Positions 42,961-56,850 of a DNA stretch of 64,000 nucleotides are shown one piece after another; position 1 is the first letter of the stretch, and each line of letters opens with the position of its first letter. Below the pieces are notes generated by a model, which was not told the DNA's origin, searched no databases, and saw nothing but the letters and a program-made list of their open reading frames with translations. This DNA is from Plantago elongata (lineage: Eukaryota; Streptophyta; Magnoliopsida; Lamiales; Plantaginaceae), in assembly GCA_036897095.1 (NCBI GenBank), contig JAYMSP010000176.1, positions 1 through 64,000 of the forward strand, in the 5' to 3' direction. Made by a program: the position numbers and the translations under genes.

Positions 42961-45900
42961 TTTTCGCTTAGTACTATGTGAATTTGAAACAGACAAATTT
43001 GGTATCCTGCTGAACAGGGCACCACCCCACTTAAATTTTCAAATGTGTATCATATTTATGTGAAACAGAACTCATATATTTATTTATTGTATTCAATTCT
43101 CGTAATCACAAAACAACGTAGGAGGAGATCATTAATGTTGTCACGGAGGAATGATAACTGATAGACAAGATTCATGGCCACACACTATTGCGTGGTTCGT
43201 GTGATCTCTATTTACTCAACTTATTTTTGTCCAAATTAGTTGTAATGCAAATATAATGGATAATAAGCAGAAAAACACACTATGTTGTATGTGAATATTA
43301 TGTGATGATGCCAAATGTCAGAATATGGTCGGTATCTTAGAAAAGTTTATAAATTTTAAATATAATGCATGTATTATGTATTACTTATTGGAAAAGTTTA
43401 TGGTATTCTTTCAAATGCAACTATATATTATTAGTATTTATGGATTTAATGTTTTATATTACGTTCATATAAATAATAGCAAAATGGTCCAGCGCAATCC
43501 TACGACTTACGAATTACGATCATCCTAAATCTGATTTTTGTACACCTGAGTATGAATTATCTTTTTTGTATTTCTTTATTTGCAAATACATCGGATAAGC
43601 CTTTTCGGTAACTTAAAACATTTACACTAATTACGAAAATAAGGTAATAAATTAACTTGTCCAGAGAGAGCCTAATAAAGCTTGTTAATTTTAATTTGCG
43701 GAATAAGTTTGCCCCACAGTATTGATTAGGCGGTTTCTAATTTAGTCTTGTCAATCTCTGCATATAATTTTTCTAATTAATCAATCACTCACATGTTGTG
43801 AACATTTTGACTAAACTATTAGCTATCTCAATCCCTCAAATCATTCTATTAACAATAAATTCTATCAAGTTCTCCATTTTCAATCCTCAAACTCTATTAT
43901 ATTTATTTTTTCATTTTCTTTTATCATTTCTTTTCAAACTATACTATTCTTTTTCATTACTTTAAAACTTCATACTCTTTATTATTTTTAATTTCGTTAT
44001 TTCAAATAATATAAACTTAAAATTGAAAATTTATAATATTTCAAAATAAAAGATACAATAATTAATAAAAATATTACAATACTTGAAATGAAAGATTACA
44101 TTACATAATCTTAAAGTATAAGAATATAATTTCAGAGTTTGTATTCTATATATAGCTTTTCAATATTAAATATATGAGAAGTAAAAAACAACTATTAAAA
44201 ATGAAATAAACAATAAAATATAAAATAGAATGAAAAAGAAAAAATAAAACAAATAAAATTAAAATGAAATAAAAGAATTAAAAAAGAAGAAGAAATCAGC
44301 CCTTTAATCCATTAAACGGGTATGATAATATCATATCCGTTTAATGTCCAACCGTCATCAAACGATAGCTGGGTTTTATCAAACTCCTGTCGGCCACGGA
44401 CTTACCACTAAAAATTCAAAAGGTATAGGATCTTTGTTGACTGAATTTGCTGGTAGTTTGGAATTTCGTTTCACATTACAATATGAGATACTATCATTAG
44501 TCTCTTTTGTGTTTTGAGGAAAGTTAATTTATGAGTACACATTGCACAATTGGCGCCTATTGCAGTGTGAAATTAATCTAGCTCCAATATGAACGCCAAA
44601 GGAAGCAACACTGAATTGTTTTTCTGTTTTTGGAAACATGGAACCAATTTAGATAGGTAATTTCAAACTCAATATCATCCCATCACTCATTTTTCCACCT
44701 GCAGCCAAGGTTGAAATTCATGTTTTCATTTCTAATCAAGGAACAATTATTAATTTACTTTCGCCATCATCATCAGCCAAGGTTAAAACTATAGTACTAA
44801 TTGTTTAGAGATTTTCAAAATTTCAGGAAAATTGATTGTTAAAAGCAAACTTCTTACTTTGATTTTTTTATGTTTATAACTTTTCGTTTTATTTTTCTTC
44901 TTTTGTTTTACTAACGTTACAGTAGATATATCATTCTTGAGTTCAAATTAGAACTGTTTCTGTGTCATAATAATTTGAACTACTTTTTCAAATATGTCGG
45001 TAGAAATAAATGTCACTAATTTGAACGGTTACTTATGGGTGAACTACAGTTAATATTATACCTATATAATTTAATTAAACACTACAATTAAATATGATTA
45101 TAGAACTTTCTTATAAATGTAAAGATAGTATAACACTAGTCCATAGTCCAGGATTACATATCCAAAACTTGTTCCCTCTTTTTGATTTTTCTTAGCAACA
45201 GCAATTTGCAGCAATGTGTTAACATATTTTGTCAGGATTTTGAAAATTCAAGATGATCAGATTCAGGAACGGATTAAGGCGACGTAAGTTAATTATTGGG
45301 TTGAATCCTCAAAATCCGAAATCCCTTCCTACGCAGCCCTAGTTGAAAGGCTAAAAGAAAAAAGGCAAAAAAACAAAAAAATAAATAAAGAAAAGAAAAT
45401 AAATAATGATATGGAATTATGGAAAATAGAACGCCATTAGGAAATCATTAAGTAATGCAACCGCCAGCCGCCAACGTTGGGTTTGTCGGGTGTAACTGAG
45501 GGAGTTGGCATGCAGACTTCATTACATATATAAGATGATAGTCGTAAAGACTGATAAATGACTGATTATGATTTGAAAATTAATTAGTGCCTTAATGTCC
45601 TAGCTTGTCATTAACTTGTGTTTAAACTGGCACCTTTTCTCTTGCTCATCCAGAAACTCTAGAAAGATCGATCCCTCATTTGGCTTTTTCTAATCAAGGA
45701 GTCAAGCGTCTTGTCTACGTTAGCGAGCGAACTCTCTATGTATATATATAAGCTAATCCTTCATCAGCTAACTTATTATATACCAAACATTTTTAGATTA
45801 TTGCATGTTTATGAGTTTTTCTGAGTTCGCGTATTGTTGAACCTTCTTCAGTAAGTAATTCGAGTAAATTATTACGTACCTTCAAACTTCACAAATTAAA

Positions 45901-47465
45901 AGTGCATAAGTATGAAGATATGGAAATATATTGTGTTCTAAATTTGAAACTATACCAGCTTGTTTAGCATGAGGCGTTTCTTAAGCTGGCCTTAGCCTAT
46001 TGGTCTTACTTCTAATATATGGAACGGAGCCTTCGGTTAAAGATAATAAATTTTTAGGCCCTATTACCACTAAATTTTTAGTTAATTTTTTAAAAAAATC
46101 ACTTACATGAATGCGTCGTTTTTTAAAAAAGATTAAGTGGTTTGAAAAGCTAATCAAATTAGTTTGTTAAAAAAAAAAGTTACCTAACCAGTCGCCTCAC
46201 CAGCTAACTTTCTAGTTAACAACTACCTTTTAAGCAATTTAGTCCTTTTCATTAAGTAGTGTTCTACATATTCACTATGTTATGAACCGAACGTAATTTT
46301 TTAATTTTCATTTTAATTCATTTTTAAATTCAAATTCCATTTAAATATAATTTAGAAAGTTTTAGTAGTTTAGTTATATTTTAAAATATTTTATTTTTGA
46401 CTCTCATGCTCTATTAATTAATTATTCTTTTAAAATTTGTATTGTTAAGTATGAAAGGGATGGATTATTCCATTTAGACAATTCACCTTACTAACAACCA
46501 CTATATAAAACACCGAAAAACTTATAACCCTCAGAGTGTCCAAATCACTACTATTACTACTGAATCTGGCCCATTGCAAATCAAATCAAGCTGTACAATT
46601 TTGATCTTCTAGCAAAAGTTCTTCTCATCAATTTGAAAATTTGAAAAATAATAACCAAAGTTGTTACAATTTTGATCGTCTAGCACAAGTCTTTCTCATC
46701 AATCTTAATTAAATGTAATTTGCAGCAATATGTAGAGATTTTTTTCCAACTAATAATGATTTTTCATCACGTAAATTTGTTATAAGAATAGTTTTACACT
46801 TTAGTTAATTTGTGAAGAAAGAGGTGTTTGGGGTGGAAATTATAAGTGTCGAATCCTGCCATAGACATTGAAACTAGTTGGTTGATATTTAAGTGATCGA
46901 AATGATATCTTATGTTACATGATAAACAGTTTTACCCAAATCAAGAGTTATATAGTATATAATATAATTAAGGTGAACGTGCCTACGGTTGAAATATATT
47001 TTTCAATACATTAGAAATTACTTAATTTTACAAATGATTTATTAGTTAAAACCTTAACTATATATTTCCGATCGACTATGAATTTATGTTTTGGTATGTG
47101 CCGACCTTGTAGATTGAAAGAGATTGATGTATCATGCAGATATGGAATTATTGAGTTTGGTAGAATATGATTGTAGCATTAATCTTAATTCATTTGTATC
47201 AAGGAAAAGTAAGGACTATTAATTTTAAATGAAATGATGTTGTGAAACGGGTTAAAAATAAATATATGAAGTTATGCGAGATCAAGAGTATTTTTCTGGC
47301 CCGAAAAAGTATGACAAAAAATATATGTCGTGCATAGTATACGTGTGTGCAAATGCCGTTCTTGTTTGCAGAAAATTATCCCGAAACATTAATGAAAAAT
47401 ACAATTAACCATGTACGGAAGTAGTGCCAAGAAAACAAATTACTAACATTTCACATAGAATTCGA
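42961..47465. other. Gene-poor AT-rich region
   Basis: Very AT-rich with many A/T tracts, and no supported gene or RNA. Short open frames are not credible. Confidence 0.5.
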
Positions 47466-48600
47466 TTAATCCTCCTGATCTATCTTGATACAGTCCAGGT
47501 TGGATTTTCCCTGAAGCCGGTTGCTCAACTGCGACTCCACGTATTCCATGTATTTCATCGGACGGTACAATGCTCTCCCGTCACGTTCCACTAGTTTTGC
47601 GGCCGCACTAACGATTGCTTCAGGTGCAGCGCCATTCGCTATCACCACAGAGATCCTAGTTGCCTCCGTGTCCACTACCGCCCTATGCCTCACACTCTTG
47701 TACCTCCCGTTGCTTAATATCTATTCAAGAAAACCAATCTTAAGTCAAAATTAATCAGGCTGAGAGTATAAATTTTGTTGAGTTCTTGTATAGAAAAACT
47801 TGCTAGTTATATAGCAGCAAATGCATTAACTAGCAAATAGCCGATAAGGCAGATTTTTATTTTTATTTTTATTGACAGATTGAATAAACATGTTAATTCC
47901 AGTTATCCATTCCAGCAACAAGTTTATATTTGTCAAACATAATGTGACTAACTACATGAAGGCAAATTAGGTGGAGCATTTCGAAAATGTATGGATACTA
48001 AGGCCATTAGAAACCTTGATGTTAAATTACCTCAAGATGATCGGCAGTATTGACAAGAATAGCATTTTGTGGCTAATCCGTTTTGAACCATTCTCCATTG
48101 TGCAGAATCTGTAGTCCAGCAACTCCATTGTGAATCAGAAATGTCAATAGACCATGATCTGTATGTGATGGGAGACCAGTAGCTTGATCAGGCTGAGGGC
48201 ATAGAGGGTAGTAGTTTGCGGCGTACAATTGGAAGCACGAATCAAGCATCAATGCTTCATCAATGTATCCTTCTTCCAGTCCAAGATTCTCACAAATAGC
48301 GTGGAGTAAGTTTCTGACCACCGGCCTAGTCTTTTCACAATACTCAAAAACTGTATCCCTGCCAAACATGTTAATTTCCATAGTATCAACTTCTGTACTT
48401 TAGATGCCACTTTATATTTACGAATTGGTACCAACAATCGATACCACACCTCTCTAAAAGTACGAATTTTTAGATATGATGAAATTATGTCAGCTAGTAC
48501 CTTAACATCTCAGGCTTATCAGGGCAATGAAATTCAGGGTGCACATAGGACTTAACATAGTCCCTCCAGAAGTGAACTCTATAGTTAGCAGTGTGTATAA
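47466..48600 (-). pseudogene. Broken 2OG/Fe(II) dioxygenase, near-copy of the 37.6-kb gene
   Basis: Exon 4 (47466-47720, MRHRAVVDTEATRISVVIAN in its middle), exon 3 (48031-48358) and the last 100 bp of exon 2 (48501-48600) are kept with their splice sites. They are much closer to the 37.6-kb gene than to the 49.6-kb one (DEALMLDSCFQLYAANYYPL). Exon 3 holds an in-frame TAG just after HNGEWFKTD. The match breaks off at about 48600 within exon 2 (after GTGTGTATAA); the rest of exon 2 and exon 1 are missing. The iron-binding His and Asp (SHTDHGLL) are still there. It cannot make a full enzyme. Confidence 0.92.
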
Positions 48601-48649
48601 ACTATATTACTATTTTTACTTTTAGGAAAATTTGGAACGTGTTTGGAGG

Positions 48650-49330
<681 letters not shown>

Positions 49331-49625
49331 TCACTGGAGTTTGAGATTTTCAATTTGATTATGTTCTTGCCTTATTAATGAACATTTTTTTTTTTTAGCA
49401 AAGAACTTGTTTTTGACAGAAAGAAAGAAAGAACGGCTGTTACAAGTAACAATTAACATGTACTGTTTTCTTCTTGTTGCAGTATAGATATGATCTTCCA
49501 AGTAGCTAAAATAATATAGAACAGAGATTTGCTGTTGTTACCCTTGAAAATTGAAATCCACCATCTGTCAGACATAAATATGTTTAACAATTGAATGCCA
49601 TATGCTTTCCATGGTAGAGATACAC

Positions 49626-50984
49626 TTAATCTTCTTGAATCATTACTTGCTTCAAGATGTCTTTGGAACTGAGTTTGTTATTCTGTTGCGAGAAGAGGTA
49701 ATCCTTGTATTTCATTGGAGTATATGCTGCCGAAGATCCTCCATCTTGAACAAGCTTTGGAGAAGGGGAAACAATTGTGTCAAGTGATGGACCGTTGGCC
49801 ATTGCAATGGAGATTCTTGTCCTTTGATTGTTGACAGCAGCTCGGTGCAATACGCTTTTGTACTTTCCGTTGCTGAATATCTGACAATTCAAGGAGTTTG
49901 TGTCATGAGTAAATTTGATACTTATACCAACACAATCACATTAGAATATCTGAATCATACAGAGTCCTGCTTAATTGAACGAAGTGAGCATGTTTCACAA
50001 ATTTACCTCAAGATGATCACTAATGTTCACCAAAATAGAGTTTGGTGGAACACTCACATTGATCCACTCTCCACCATGTTGTATCTGTAGCCCGCCTATT
50101 TGATTCTCGATGAGAAGTGTCAGCAGGCCATGGTCTGAATGTGGTGGCATGCCAATCGCAACATCAGGGTTCGGGCAAGGTGGGTACAAATTCGCAATGA
50201 ATATTTGTAAAGCGGAATCTAGGTTGAATGCCTTAACCATGTCATTTTCTGCAAGTCCCAGGCTTTCTGTTATCCCTTTCAACAATGTCCTTACTAGTTT
50301 TCGGGTTCTTTCAGAGTATTCCAGCACCAATTCTCTGCAATATGCAAGCAGAAAGGTAACAAATTTAATCTTTACTCGTTTTATTTCACTCTTGTAAGAC
50401 TTGCACAAGTTCAATAATTTACCTGAAGGCTTCAGGTTTATCAGGGCAGTGAAACTCAGGATGGATAAAGACCTTCAAGAAATCCCTCCAGCAGAACGCT
50501 TTCTCTTTCTCTGTGTTGAAGCTGGTTCCGTACCTGATAGGATCCAAAACGTTCTTCGGCTGGAACTCTGGCTTATCTTCCTCTGGCAGATCAAAGAATT
50601 TACCGGCCACTTCAATCATATCACTCATCAATGTTTCTGGTATTCCATGATTCACTACCTGTAGGTATCAAAGAAACACTTACCAAATGTTTTACGAAAT
50701 TCAGAACTTAATGAACATACTAGTACTGAACATTTACGTACAACGAAGAAGCCCCAATCCTGGCAGGCTTTTCCTAGCTCTTCGATGGCTTTGGACCTGT
50801 TAGCGGGATCATCAGACATAAGTAAGGATAGATCAATGGTGGGAAGTGAATCTTGAGGGTCTGAAGCGCTGCTTTCGCTAGGATGGTCGTAGAAAGCATA
50901 GTTTGGAGGGATGGAGCTAAGATTTGGTGATTCCGATAGCTTCTTGATGCAGCTAATAGAAGGTAATGCAGGTGTAGGTGCCAT
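49626..50984 (-). CDS. 2-oxoglutarate/Fe(II)-dependent dioxygenase (DOXC type), second intact gene, 353 aa
   Basis: Four exons on the minus strand: 50742-50984, 50423-50658, 50007-50334, 49626-49880; 1062 nt with the same intron positions as the 37.6-kb gene. It opens MAPTPALPSISCIKKLSESP. Motifs: LPTIDLSLL, CQDWGFFV/VVNHGIPETL, iron ligands His225 and Asp227 (HSDHGLLTLL) and His281 (VLHRAAVN), 2OG-binding Arg291-x-Ser293 (TRISIAMANG). NLYPPCPNPDVAIG is the pocket loop. It differs clearly from the first gene (for example YGTSFNTEKEKAFCWRDFLK in place of HTANYRVHLWRDYVK), so the substrates may differ. There are no breaks. Confidence 0.92.
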
Positions 50985-51117
50985 CAGGTCACAAAGCTTC
51001 CTGATAAGATCTTAGCTAGCCTGTTTTGTTTGTAGTGTTGATATTATCATATTAGGGAGTTCAGGTCTTAGTAGTGCTCTTATGTGTGAGAGTGAAAATG
51101 AAAGCTCACACCCAAGT

Positions 51118-51125
51118 AATTTATA
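51118..51125 (-). promoter_or_regulatory. TATA box of the second dioxygenase gene
   Basis: TATAAATT on the minus strand, about 135 bp before the ATG at 50984. Confidence 0.5.
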
Positions 51126-51523
51126 CCCGTCTAGTATACCTCGTGGATCACAGTCGACTATGTAACTTGAGATATGGGTCTAGAATTTAAAATATTAGTC
51201 GTTCTCAAACACATTATGGTAATTGATTGTTTTCCTATGACATCCATACATATTTTCAAGAATAAGGTGGAATCACATATAATCCATACAAGGCATTGTT
51301 GTCAATGTTTGGGCTTGAAAATGACAAGGTGACACTTTTTGTTCCGTGTAGAACACAAATCACTACTATTTGTTCTGACATGAAAAATTAGCATACCCTG
51401 TTTGATTGCAATAAGACAGATACAGAAAAGGATATTGATGAAATTGAACAGAACAATTTCCAGTTTCATGGTGAGTGACATGTAAGTCCACTAAAACCAA
51501 AGTATATGGTTTGTTGATTTTAC

Positions 51524-51745
51524 CTGAGAGCATGAGATTTATCAGGGCAGTGAAACACAGGGTTAACAAAGATCTTCAGGAAATCCCTCCAGCAGAACAC
51601 CTTATTTTCCACCATATATATTAAAGATGGTTCCGTACCTGATCGGGCTTGAACAGCATAAATCTGGCTTTTCTTCCTCTGGAAGGTCGAAAACTCTGTG
51701 GCCACCTTTACCATAGTACTCATCAGAGTCGGAGTTTGCATTTTC
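51524..51745 (-). pseudogene. Exon-2 fragment of a 2OG/Fe(II) dioxygenase
   Basis: The minus strand reads TLMSTMVKVATEF, a frame slip, then FCWRDFLKIFVNPVFHCPDK up to a kept GT donor at 51523. It matches exon 2 of the 49.6-kb gene (CWRDFLKVFIHPEFHCPDK). No other exons are nearby, so this is a relic of a further tandem copy. Confidence 0.85.
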
Positions 51746-52199
51746 TCATGCTACTCAAGGTAAAGCATTCTGAGCCTCTAAGTTCAGATGATCGCAGAGT
51801 ACCAATAAGCCAACATATAATCTATCCATCTAAGTACCAGTTAAAATAGTAGTAACATTGAATCACCATTCTTCTAAGTTGATTGACACAATTGTACAGC
51901 AAAGCGACACTCAAATGTAGAAAGAAAACAGTATTGTATTTATAGATAAGTATATCATGGTTACAAAAACATCAAACCATTGTCATAGAAAAAAAGAACC
52001 ATCAACACGCCAAAATCACTACTTACATTTCATGCTTATCATCGAACACTTCCATCTATGACACTGATAATGTTCTTGGAACGCCTATTCTTTGATTAGG
52101 CATCCACCCATCCCCATTATTACAGTATAAAACTCTCACCTTGTTAGAGAGTTCTTGTAAAGACACACACACACACTCACAGATTACATCACTACTCAG

Positions 52200-53282
52200 C
52201 TATACATTAGCATTGCAAGAGACTGATCTCTTGATACAAGCAGGCCTGTCAATCGAAAAGCTCCCAACTAACTTCAACAGCCTCTGATTGATCCCATTCC
52301 CTTTCGGAACAATCGCCCCATCATCCAACTCCTTCACTTCATCAACATCATCATCAGATTGCCCCGCCCCCGCACTTGCATTATTCACAGCCAAAGCAAG
52401 CCTTGACGCCGATATAGCATCCATCGAAACCGACCTCCTAACCGCAACCTGAGCATTCTCATCCACCTCCCCATCCTCAACCCCAACCCCAACCACCACC
52501 TCATCTGCCTCAACCACCTCATCCATGCCAACCGAAATCTCCGCCCGAATCTCCTCCTCCACCAACCCCGAATCATGCTGCTGCTCATCCGAACCCAAAC
52601 CAGCAGAATTACTCACTACCGGCGCACGACACAATGGGCAATTCGTATGAGCAGTAAGCCAAGTATCCACACAAGGCAAATGAAACGCATGATTACACTT
52701 GGGCAAAAGCCTCAAACTCTCACCCTCCTCAAACTCACTCAAACAAACCGAACAATCAGTCCCTTCAACCAAACCCTCCCCCTTCTTATACTCCACCACC
52801 GTAATCTTACTAATCACAGCCGGATCCAGCCCGATCGTCCTTATATACCAAATATGATGCTCCACAGCCTGATTCGGGCCCTGCACCTCATCCAAAAACT
52901 CATCTCGGCCCGGTTGCTCCTCCTCCACCAGCAGATCCAGATTCCTCCTCCTCCTCCTCCTTAAATTATACCGATCGTTACAGAACTTGTACACAGAGTA
53001 GCAGGCCAACAGAAACACGATGACTGAAACGACTACGAGTGAAATCGTGAGAAAATGAGCAATACCGTGGTGGTGCTTCTTCCCCGATGGAAGATCGTGA
53101 CCGACGGAATCGAGGTCGGAGCTTAGCGGCGGCGCGGAGGGGTAGGTGTAGGAACTAACGGTCTGGTTGCAGACAATTGGGCAGATATTGCTGCAGTCTC
53201 CGGGACAGACGCCGTCCTTATTGGTGATGGGGTTGCAGGGAACTTCACATTGCTCTGGGTAGAGCAGCTTTCTGGCTGCCAT
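52200..53282 (-). CDS. ATL-family RING-H2 E3 ubiquitin ligase, 360 aa
   Basis: Intronless, as ATL genes usually are. The frame is open to 53486, but that part lies in a MITE and the leader; the ATG at 53282 ([18 protein letters not shown]) is the credible start. A Cys-rich lumenal/extracellular segment ([13 protein letters not shown], about 26-38) is followed by one membrane span (about 77-98, [20 protein letters not shown]), a run of Arg (108-113), the ATL GLD motif (151-153) and a canonical RING-H2 (Cys177 to Cys218: CSVCLSEF...[14 protein letters not shown]...CPLC). The tail is acidic, then Ser-rich. Such proteins pass ubiquitin from E2 to targets at membranes, often in defence. The Cys-rich N-terminus resembles the ATL51/ATL52 group. 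Confidence 0.92.
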   Translation of the reverse strand: MAARKLLYPEQCEVPCNPITNKDGVCPGDCSNICPIVCNQTVSSYTYPSAPPLSSDLDSVGHDLPSGKKHHHGIAHFLTISLVVVSVIVFLLACYSVYKFCNDRYNLRRRRRRNLDLLVEEEQPGRDEFLDEVQGPNQAVEHHIWYIRTIGLDPAVISKITVVEYKKGEGLVEGTDCSVCLSEFEEGESLRLLPKCNHAFHLPCVDTWLTAHTNCPLCRAPVVSNSAGLGSDEQQHDSGLVEEEIRAEISVGMDEVVEADEVVVGVGVEDGEVDENAQVAVRRSVSMDAISASRLALAVNNASAGAGQSDDDVDEVKELDDGAIVPKGNGINQRLLKLVGSFSIDRPACIKRSVSCNANV

Positions 53283-53439
53283 GGAGGAAGATGGGAGGAT
53301 TAGGGTTAGAGAGAGGTGGAGAACTGGGAATGGCGATGATAATGGAGAGGAAATTGCATAGACATTGCGGTTGGGTTTAGGTGAAATGTTTTCTTGTTGA
53401 CTTTTGGTTCTAGTAAAACTTGGCGGCTCATGACTCATA

Positions 53440-53670
53440 CTCTCTCCTCGTCCATTCAAACTAAAATAACTTTTTATTCTAAACATCTCATCAAATTAAA
53501 ATATTTTTTATTTATAAAAATAACTATACAATACAATTCATTTTCAATCACATATTATTAAATTCACATCTACTTTTCAATATCAAATTCATTTTTAATC
53601 ACATTCTACATATTCTTTTTAAAAATTATACATATAAAAAATATTTCGTTATAAATTAGACGAAGGGAGT
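53440..53670. mobile_element. Stowaway-like MITE upstream of the ATL gene
   Basis: The left end CTCTCCTCGTCCATTCAAAC faces a right end whose reverse complement is ACTCCCTTCGTCTAATTTAT. Flanked by TA, about 230 bp, AT-rich, non-coding. It sits some 160 bp before the ATL ATG, in the promoter or leader. Confidence 0.8.
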
Positions 53671-55032
53671 AGTGTTTATTAGATTGACTAGTACTATTTG
53701 TCACCTGCTTTTTCTTTTATTGGTGCAATGTCGTTTTAATTTATACCAACCATGAAAATTTTAAAGTCCTTCAATCTCACTTACTTCAAAACTAAACAGT
53801 AAGATATAAAGAATGTTTATAATTTTGATCATTTAAACATTTTACATCGTTAATAAAGAAAGTAGAAAACCACATTATAAACAAAATTAAGGATTCTGCC
53901 GGAATTGTGAAACAAAGAGGTTTCATTACCGCTGTTGTGATTGTGAAGATTGAGTGGAAAGTGATATATTTGGGGAAAATGAAAAAGAAGACGAATACTA
54001 TATTAATCTAAATATGAAGGTTTGATAAGATCATTTTAATTTGGGATGATGTTGTTTTAGGTCTTCAAATCTTGGACCAAACTATTATCTCTATATTGTG
54101 ACGATTTATTTGTTACTCTATTTAGTAAAACAATTGACTTTGATGGGATAAGTTATGATTTGGGGTTCGATTGGGGTACAATTTAAATGGATTTTTTTAA
54201 CTGAAATTGAATTCTTTTATGTACAAAATATTCGATTTAAATGGGGAAATGGTGTGTATGGCAAAAATGGCTTGATGTCACAACTCACGAGACAAGTTGC
54301 AACTTGTATGCAGGTTTGAAAAAGTCATACTAGCATATTCGCTCAATGCATCAATAGATACCAATTGAGTAGGAGAAGAAAACGAAACAGAAAGGAAGGA
54401 AGTCAAACCAAAACTGAGGCCGAAGCCGAACCAATACAGTGTTGTAACGAACACTACGTCGCAGAATGCTCGATTACATGACATAATACTAAGTCGCAGG
54501 ACCGATCTTAGTAGAACTATTCAATTTATGATCAATCCCACTATCCCAGTACACGTACAAGTTTGCAACTCAATAACTGGTCATGGTCCATAACTTTGTA
54601 TGTGTGCGATTCGCCCCGTTAAGTTTCAACCCCGGATCTCCAAAAAGAGTTGCTTCGCAATTGAACCAATTGATGTAATAATAATGCAACCGTTTGGCTG
54701 AGTTTGATTCATAACTTAAAGATGTTCGAAAAGCAAGATCAAACAAGTGTTTGCAACAGTTGGTACGTTAAACTTGCAAGGAACAGGTTGCTTGTCTTAA
54801 GTAGCTAGCTAGCTGCTATTATAGTTGTTAGCCACCACATAATTCCTTGACTTTTAAGAGTTTTAAATGCGAATTCCATGTCTTAAAGCAATACTGAAAC
54901 TCAGTTATCTTCCCTTTCCCTCATGTGTTTGGGCAAATTTCCTAATATAAAGTTCTTAAATCAGTTTAGCTGCCAAGTTTATAAATGCAGCTCGAGCACA
55001 TATTGAAATTGATAATTTCGAAAAAGGTTGTC
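53671..55032. other. Intergenic
   Basis: No supported gene. The last 100 bp probably form the leader of the next gene, and an in-frame ATG at 54985 would extend that protein by 16 residues. Confidence 0.5.
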
Positions 55033-56278
55033 ATGGCTGCTAGAAATTTGTTTTCATCATACAGAACTGTATCGGGCAGTTCATGGCGGAGCCAACTAGC
55101 CTGTCAGGCCAGTCCACCACGGTTTGCAGGCTATTGTAGTCCAGGGTTAAGTTTCCTTGGTTCCGCCTCCAGAACGTACATGACTCGATCTAGGTTGGGA
55201 TTAATGTACACAATTCGAAGTTTTACCTTTTCAATTACAATCCTGCCTTTATTACAAGTCACAGCTTGTTAAAGAGATAAGATATGAAAGAGTACATCAA
55301 CTGAACAAGACATTTACATGATTGTTAATGTTATGGCAGGGGAAATGATCAAGGGGAGCAGGTGCAACAACCTACAACCAGATTGGACTTCTACACTTGG
55401 TACTCATTTCAACTTATTGCAATGTAGTAAAAGCAATATTATCATCTTTCTATTAGGTATACTACAGCAATATTACTCTTGAAAATTTGCCTTTAAGTGT
55501 TCAAATTTGGTTCGATTTTGACCTACATTTTGGTGGGAATTTGAAACCGAATGAAGTAAACACAGATACAAATTTTATTGGGGCTGTATGGACATAATTC
55601 CAAATTTAAGTGGGAGAATTTGTTTCTTGCCTTTATGAAGTGCAATTGAATCAAGAATGAAAGGGGCCTGGGAGTAACAAGTAACAACTTTGTACTTTTG
55701 AACAGGGGAAAATGGCTATTGGGGTCTATCCTATCTTTGCTACCTTTCTGGAACAACTTGAAGAGAATAGAAGGTAACGCAAATGTACATAGTTTTAAAG
55801 AACAAACTAGCTAGGATTGTACTACTCTCCATCAAAGTTCCCTTTTCATGGGCCTTCTGATCATATATGAAGTTGGATTTGAAAATCAGGGAATGCAGCA
55901 GAGATCGTCCAGGAAGTGGAAGCGGTTGCGGAGGTGGTGGAAAAGGTAGCAACCACCGCAGACACGGCATTGACAGAGGTGGCAAATGAGCTTCCTGATA
56001 AGAGTAAACTAAAGGAAGCAGCTCAAGTCCTGGAACATGTGTCCAAGGTTACTTCTCAGGATGCTCAATTGATTGATAATGTTCTCCACCAGGTTTGTTC
56101 AATCGATCATTTCTATTTTCTAGCGTTTTAATTGAACAATGTTAAATGTTTTTAATAAATTTGAATCAACATTTTGGATTGACAGGTTGGAGATGTGAAG
56201 CAAGATTTGGAGGAGTTGGAGACAATGCTAGAGCCCATTGTTGAAAAGATTATTTCAACCAAACATCCAAGAACATAG
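55033..56278 (+). CDS. Small organelle-targeted membrane protein with helical tail, 194 aa; family not named
   Basis: Five exons: 55033-55193, 55340-55399, 55706-55773, 55890-56092, 56186-56278; 585 nt, GT-AG, phases agree. An in-frame ATG at 54985 would give 210 aa. The first 50 residues (MAARNLFSSYRTVSG, SWRSQLACQASPPRFAG) are rich in Ser, Arg and Ala and nearly lack acids, as in transit peptides. Exon 3 encodes one hydrophobic segment (WLLGSILSLLPFW), a likely membrane span. Exons 4-5 give a long amphipathic acidic helix (EIVQEVEAVAEVVEKVATTA, DVKQDLEELETMLEPIVEKI), probably coiled coil. I do not recognise the family by name. Similar plastid or mitochondrial plant proteins of unknown function exist. 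The clean phase across four introns makes the gene real. Confidence 0.8.
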
Positions 56279-56850
56279 CCAAATTCACCATGTATAAATG
56301 CATTAAAATTTACATGTCGAAGACTAAGGGGCTGTTTGGTTTGACATTGGGATCGGTCCATTTGGCTCGATAAACAGTGATTTGGCCTAAAATACACTTT
56401 AAATATCCATTCCATTCCAAACACAATTTCACCAAAATCCATCTAAACGCCCATTCAAATTCTATACAAATCAGCCCCTAAGAGAATTAAGGTTTACCGG
56501 TAGGGCTCGATTGCGCGATAAGAAAATTTTACTTTATACACCAATACACCATGATATCGATTTGGTTTATTGTAAATCAGTTTTACACTGAGAAGCCACT
56601 GTGATCATATTAAACCAAGTTTATTCTTATGGAATCAAGAACTATATCTCATAAACATAAATGTATGTTCTTTCACTAATTAAACTGACAAGAAATGAAT
56701 TAAGTAGAATAATAAATCGTCGTCATTATATATAATGAATGATATGAATAATCAGTCTAAGCACAAAGAATGTATGATCAGAGATGACGCTCAGTCTTTA
56801 CGTAAAGTAATCAACAAGATTAGATATAAATATTTCCGATCATCCTGATT
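56279..56850. other. Intergenic between convergent genes
   Basis: 3' UTRs of the small membrane protein (+) and the AGP (-) meet here. No gene seen. Confidence 0.5.

Noticed and set aside
52575-52964. 129-codon plus-strand frame opposite the ATL gene
   Set aside because: Antisense shadow of the RING region. Thr/Gln/Ile-rich and not protein-like.
54600-54670. Possible degenerate tRNA (GTTTCAACCCCGGATCTCC)
   Set aside because: It resembles a B box on first sight, but neither strand folds into a cloverleaf.
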